A stretch of DNA of 15,010 nt, taken from NCBI GenBank assembly GCA_934119965.1, contig CAKOTA010000027.1, forward strand, positions 1 to 15,010, in the 5' to 3' direction. The DNA is from an uncultured Bacilli bacterium. GTDB taxonomy: Bacteria > Bacillota_I > Bacilli_A > RF39 > UBA660. The translations under genes and the position numbers were made by a program. Shown here piece by piece: positions 14,021 to 15,010 of the stretch. How positions within the stretch are numbered: position 1 is the stretch's first letter; every line of letters begins with the position of its first letter. The notes below the pieces were generated by a model. That model saw only the letters and a list, made by a program, of their open reading frames with translations. It did no database searches and had not been told where the DNA came from.

Positions 14021-15010
14021 TTATGGTGTTAAAACTAGACGAAAGCCTACTTGAGAATCAGCACGACCTGTATCCCGACCGAAGTAGAACTGACCAGCAA
14101 GGACACCATTGTTGCAATGGCCGCCTCGGAGGAACCAAGGGCGAGAAGAGTCAACGAAGTACGAAGAGTCAGCGTACCAACTATTATGATATTTTGAACT
14201 ACCATCACCATCTTTATAATATTGAAATGGTCCCATTTCTCCTGTCGCATCTCCTAATATGCGATATTGATAACTAGTTACTGATGAACTACTATTATAA
14301 ACATCAAAGTATTTTGAATCATAATTGGTTGGTGTTAATCCACTTGAACCTGGTTTACCACTTATATGTCCTGCTACATATTCCCAAGCTCCTCCACTCA
14401 TATCATATACTCCTGTTATATTTCCGGTTGTACTTGCCTTTACTCCTGTTGTTGTATTATATGGTAATGTTATATTTGATGCTGTTCCTGATGTCCCTGG
14501 ATAACTTGATTGATTTGTTCCATCTGCTGCACTATATCCTGTTATAAAGGCACTATTATTATTTATCCTTACTTCAGTATTTATTCCATATTTTGAATGT
14601 GATAAGTATGCTACTGCTCCCCATTCTGTATTCTTCATCATATGGGAATCTAATTCTCTCTCATAATTATAACTTGTTAAGAATATATTTCCTACAGTTA
14701 TATTTCTCCAACTATAAACATTTGGCTTTATTATTACTTTACTTGAATCATTACTATTTACTTGGGCTGCAGAAGTACTAGTGGCTCCTTTGTACCCTGT
14801 TTCATATTTTCCTACCCACATTCCATTACTATCAAATGTTGTAAATGCTGGATGGGTTAGCCATTCTCCATTCTTTGTTCCACTTGATATAGCTACACTC
14901 TTATCTTCAAATTCTATCTCAATTTCTTGTGCAGCACTTGTGGTTGGTTTTCCATTTACTAAATTTGTATTACTTACATTAAATAATTTATATCTATATC
15001 TTGGTATCCA
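14021..15010 (-). CDS. FGE-sulfatase/C-type-lectin-fold protein, candidate DGR target (5' end outside window)
   Basis: The frame is open from the window edge to the TAA at 14021-14023. The 329 residues visible begin WIPRYRYKLFNV, so the true start lies upstream; the ATG at 14819-14821 is internal. Landmarks of the formylglycine-generating-enzyme-like fold are MWVGKYETGY (64-73), GVYDMSGGAWEYVAG (from about residue 200; compare GNVWEW) and the C-terminal RGGHCNNG followed by VGFRLVLTP. The Ser/Thr/Gly/Asn-rich sequence suggests a surface or secreted protein. The last part (14035-14179) has a sharply different composition, as expected for a diversity-generating retroelement variable region. No cysteine-oxidising active site is evident, so it is more likely a binding protein than a sulfatase activator. 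A terminator follows. No reverse transcriptase or template repeat is in the window. Confidence 0.85.
   Translation of the reverse strand, partial: WIPRYRYKLFNVSNTNLVNGKPTTSAAQEIEIEFEDKSVAISSGTKNGEWLTHPAFTTFDSNGMWVGKYETGYKGATSTSAAQVNSNDSSKVIIKPNVYSWRNITVGNIFLTSYNYERELDSHMMKNTEWGAVAYLSHSKYGINTEVRINNNSAFITGYSAADGTNQSSYPGTSGTASNITLPYNTTTGVKASTTGNITGVYDMSGGAWEYVAGHISGKPGSSGLTPTNYDSKYFDVYNSSSSVTSYQYRILGDATGEMGPFQYYKDGDGSSKYHNSWYADSSYFVDSSRPWFLRGGHCNNGVLAGQFYFGRDTGRADSQVGFRLVLTP
14035..14179 (-). other. Candidate DGR variable region
   Basis: By hand count, GC is 74/140 (53%) at 14041-14180 but 42/140 (30%) in the next 140 bases of the same gene. Coding-strand adenine falls from 53/140 (38%) to 19/140 (14%). 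Codons at likely surface positions are mostly NNC or NNT (TAC, GAC, TTC, CGC, CTC, CAT, TGC, AAC, GTC), as if AAC/AAT codons of a template had been randomised at adenines. It covers the lectin-fold ligand loop (SWYADSS to VGFRL). Confidence 0.75.

Noticed and set aside
14017..14277. Plus-strand frame with unusually balanced composition at the 3' end of the FGE-like gene
   Set aside because: It is the shadow of the adenine-depleted variable region on the other strand; it has no promoter or ribosome site.
14819..14821. ATG as the start of the FGE-like gene
   Set aside because: The same frame stays open with sensible protein sequence for 63 more codons to the window edge, so this methionine is internal.
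1..15010. Use of UGA as tryptophan (Mollicutes code 4)
   Set aside because: Genes at 2511 and 3308 end at TGA, the latter in a classical ATGA overlap, and tryptophan codons in conserved positions are TGG.

Overview
The window comes from a very AT-rich, low-GC Gram-positive-type bacterium. The gene set (ClpC, the YtxG/YtxH pair, a LiaF-like protein, a Gram-positive-type lipoprotein, Bacillus-like Shine-Dalgarno sites) and the base composition suggest an uncultured gut Bacilli or Mollicutes-related lineage such as RF39; that placement is an inference. TGA appears to be used as a stop (ATGA overlap at 3308-3311), so the standard bacterial code fits. Every protein gene lies on the minus strand. 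The only plus-strand unit I can support is a small RNA near 7366-7477.

Layout in transcription order (high to low coordinate). 14021-15010: the 3' part of a formylglycine-generating-enzyme-like (C-type-lectin fold) protein. Its last ~145 bases look like the variable region of a diversity-generating retroelement (DGR). 10082-13916: pyruvate kinase and a family 31 glycoside hydrolase in one operon; the hydrolase appears to lack both catalytic aspartates, and the kinase has unusual residues near its cation and nucleotide site. 7687-9966: clpC alone. 7330-7600: a compact locus with a 25-residue hydrophobic peptide whose ribosome site is in a hairpin, and a convergent small RNA sharing its terminator; it resembles a par/Fst-type type I toxin-antitoxin system. 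6623-7252: trmB. 4312-6538: an envelope-type operon of a lipoprotein, an acidic disordered protein, YtxG-like and YtxH-like proteins. 2511-3970: a LiaF-like membrane protein overlapping a DUF4097 protein. 346-2451: YgjV-like membrane protein, DUF4186 protein, a YjjX-type inosine/xanthosine triphosphatase, and a HAD nucleotidase broken by one in-frame stop. 1-345: no intact gene, only a possible decayed coding remnant and hairpins.

Transcription signals are unusually readable. Several promoters have an extended -10 (TGnTATAAT-like) with a poor -35, and most terminators start inside or within five bases of the stop codon. The three most interesting items are the DGR target, the catalytically substituted GH31 beside a divergent pyruvate kinase, and the toxin-antitoxin-like locus. 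No reverse transcriptase, template repeat, CRISPR array, tRNA, rRNA or insertion sequence was seen in the window.
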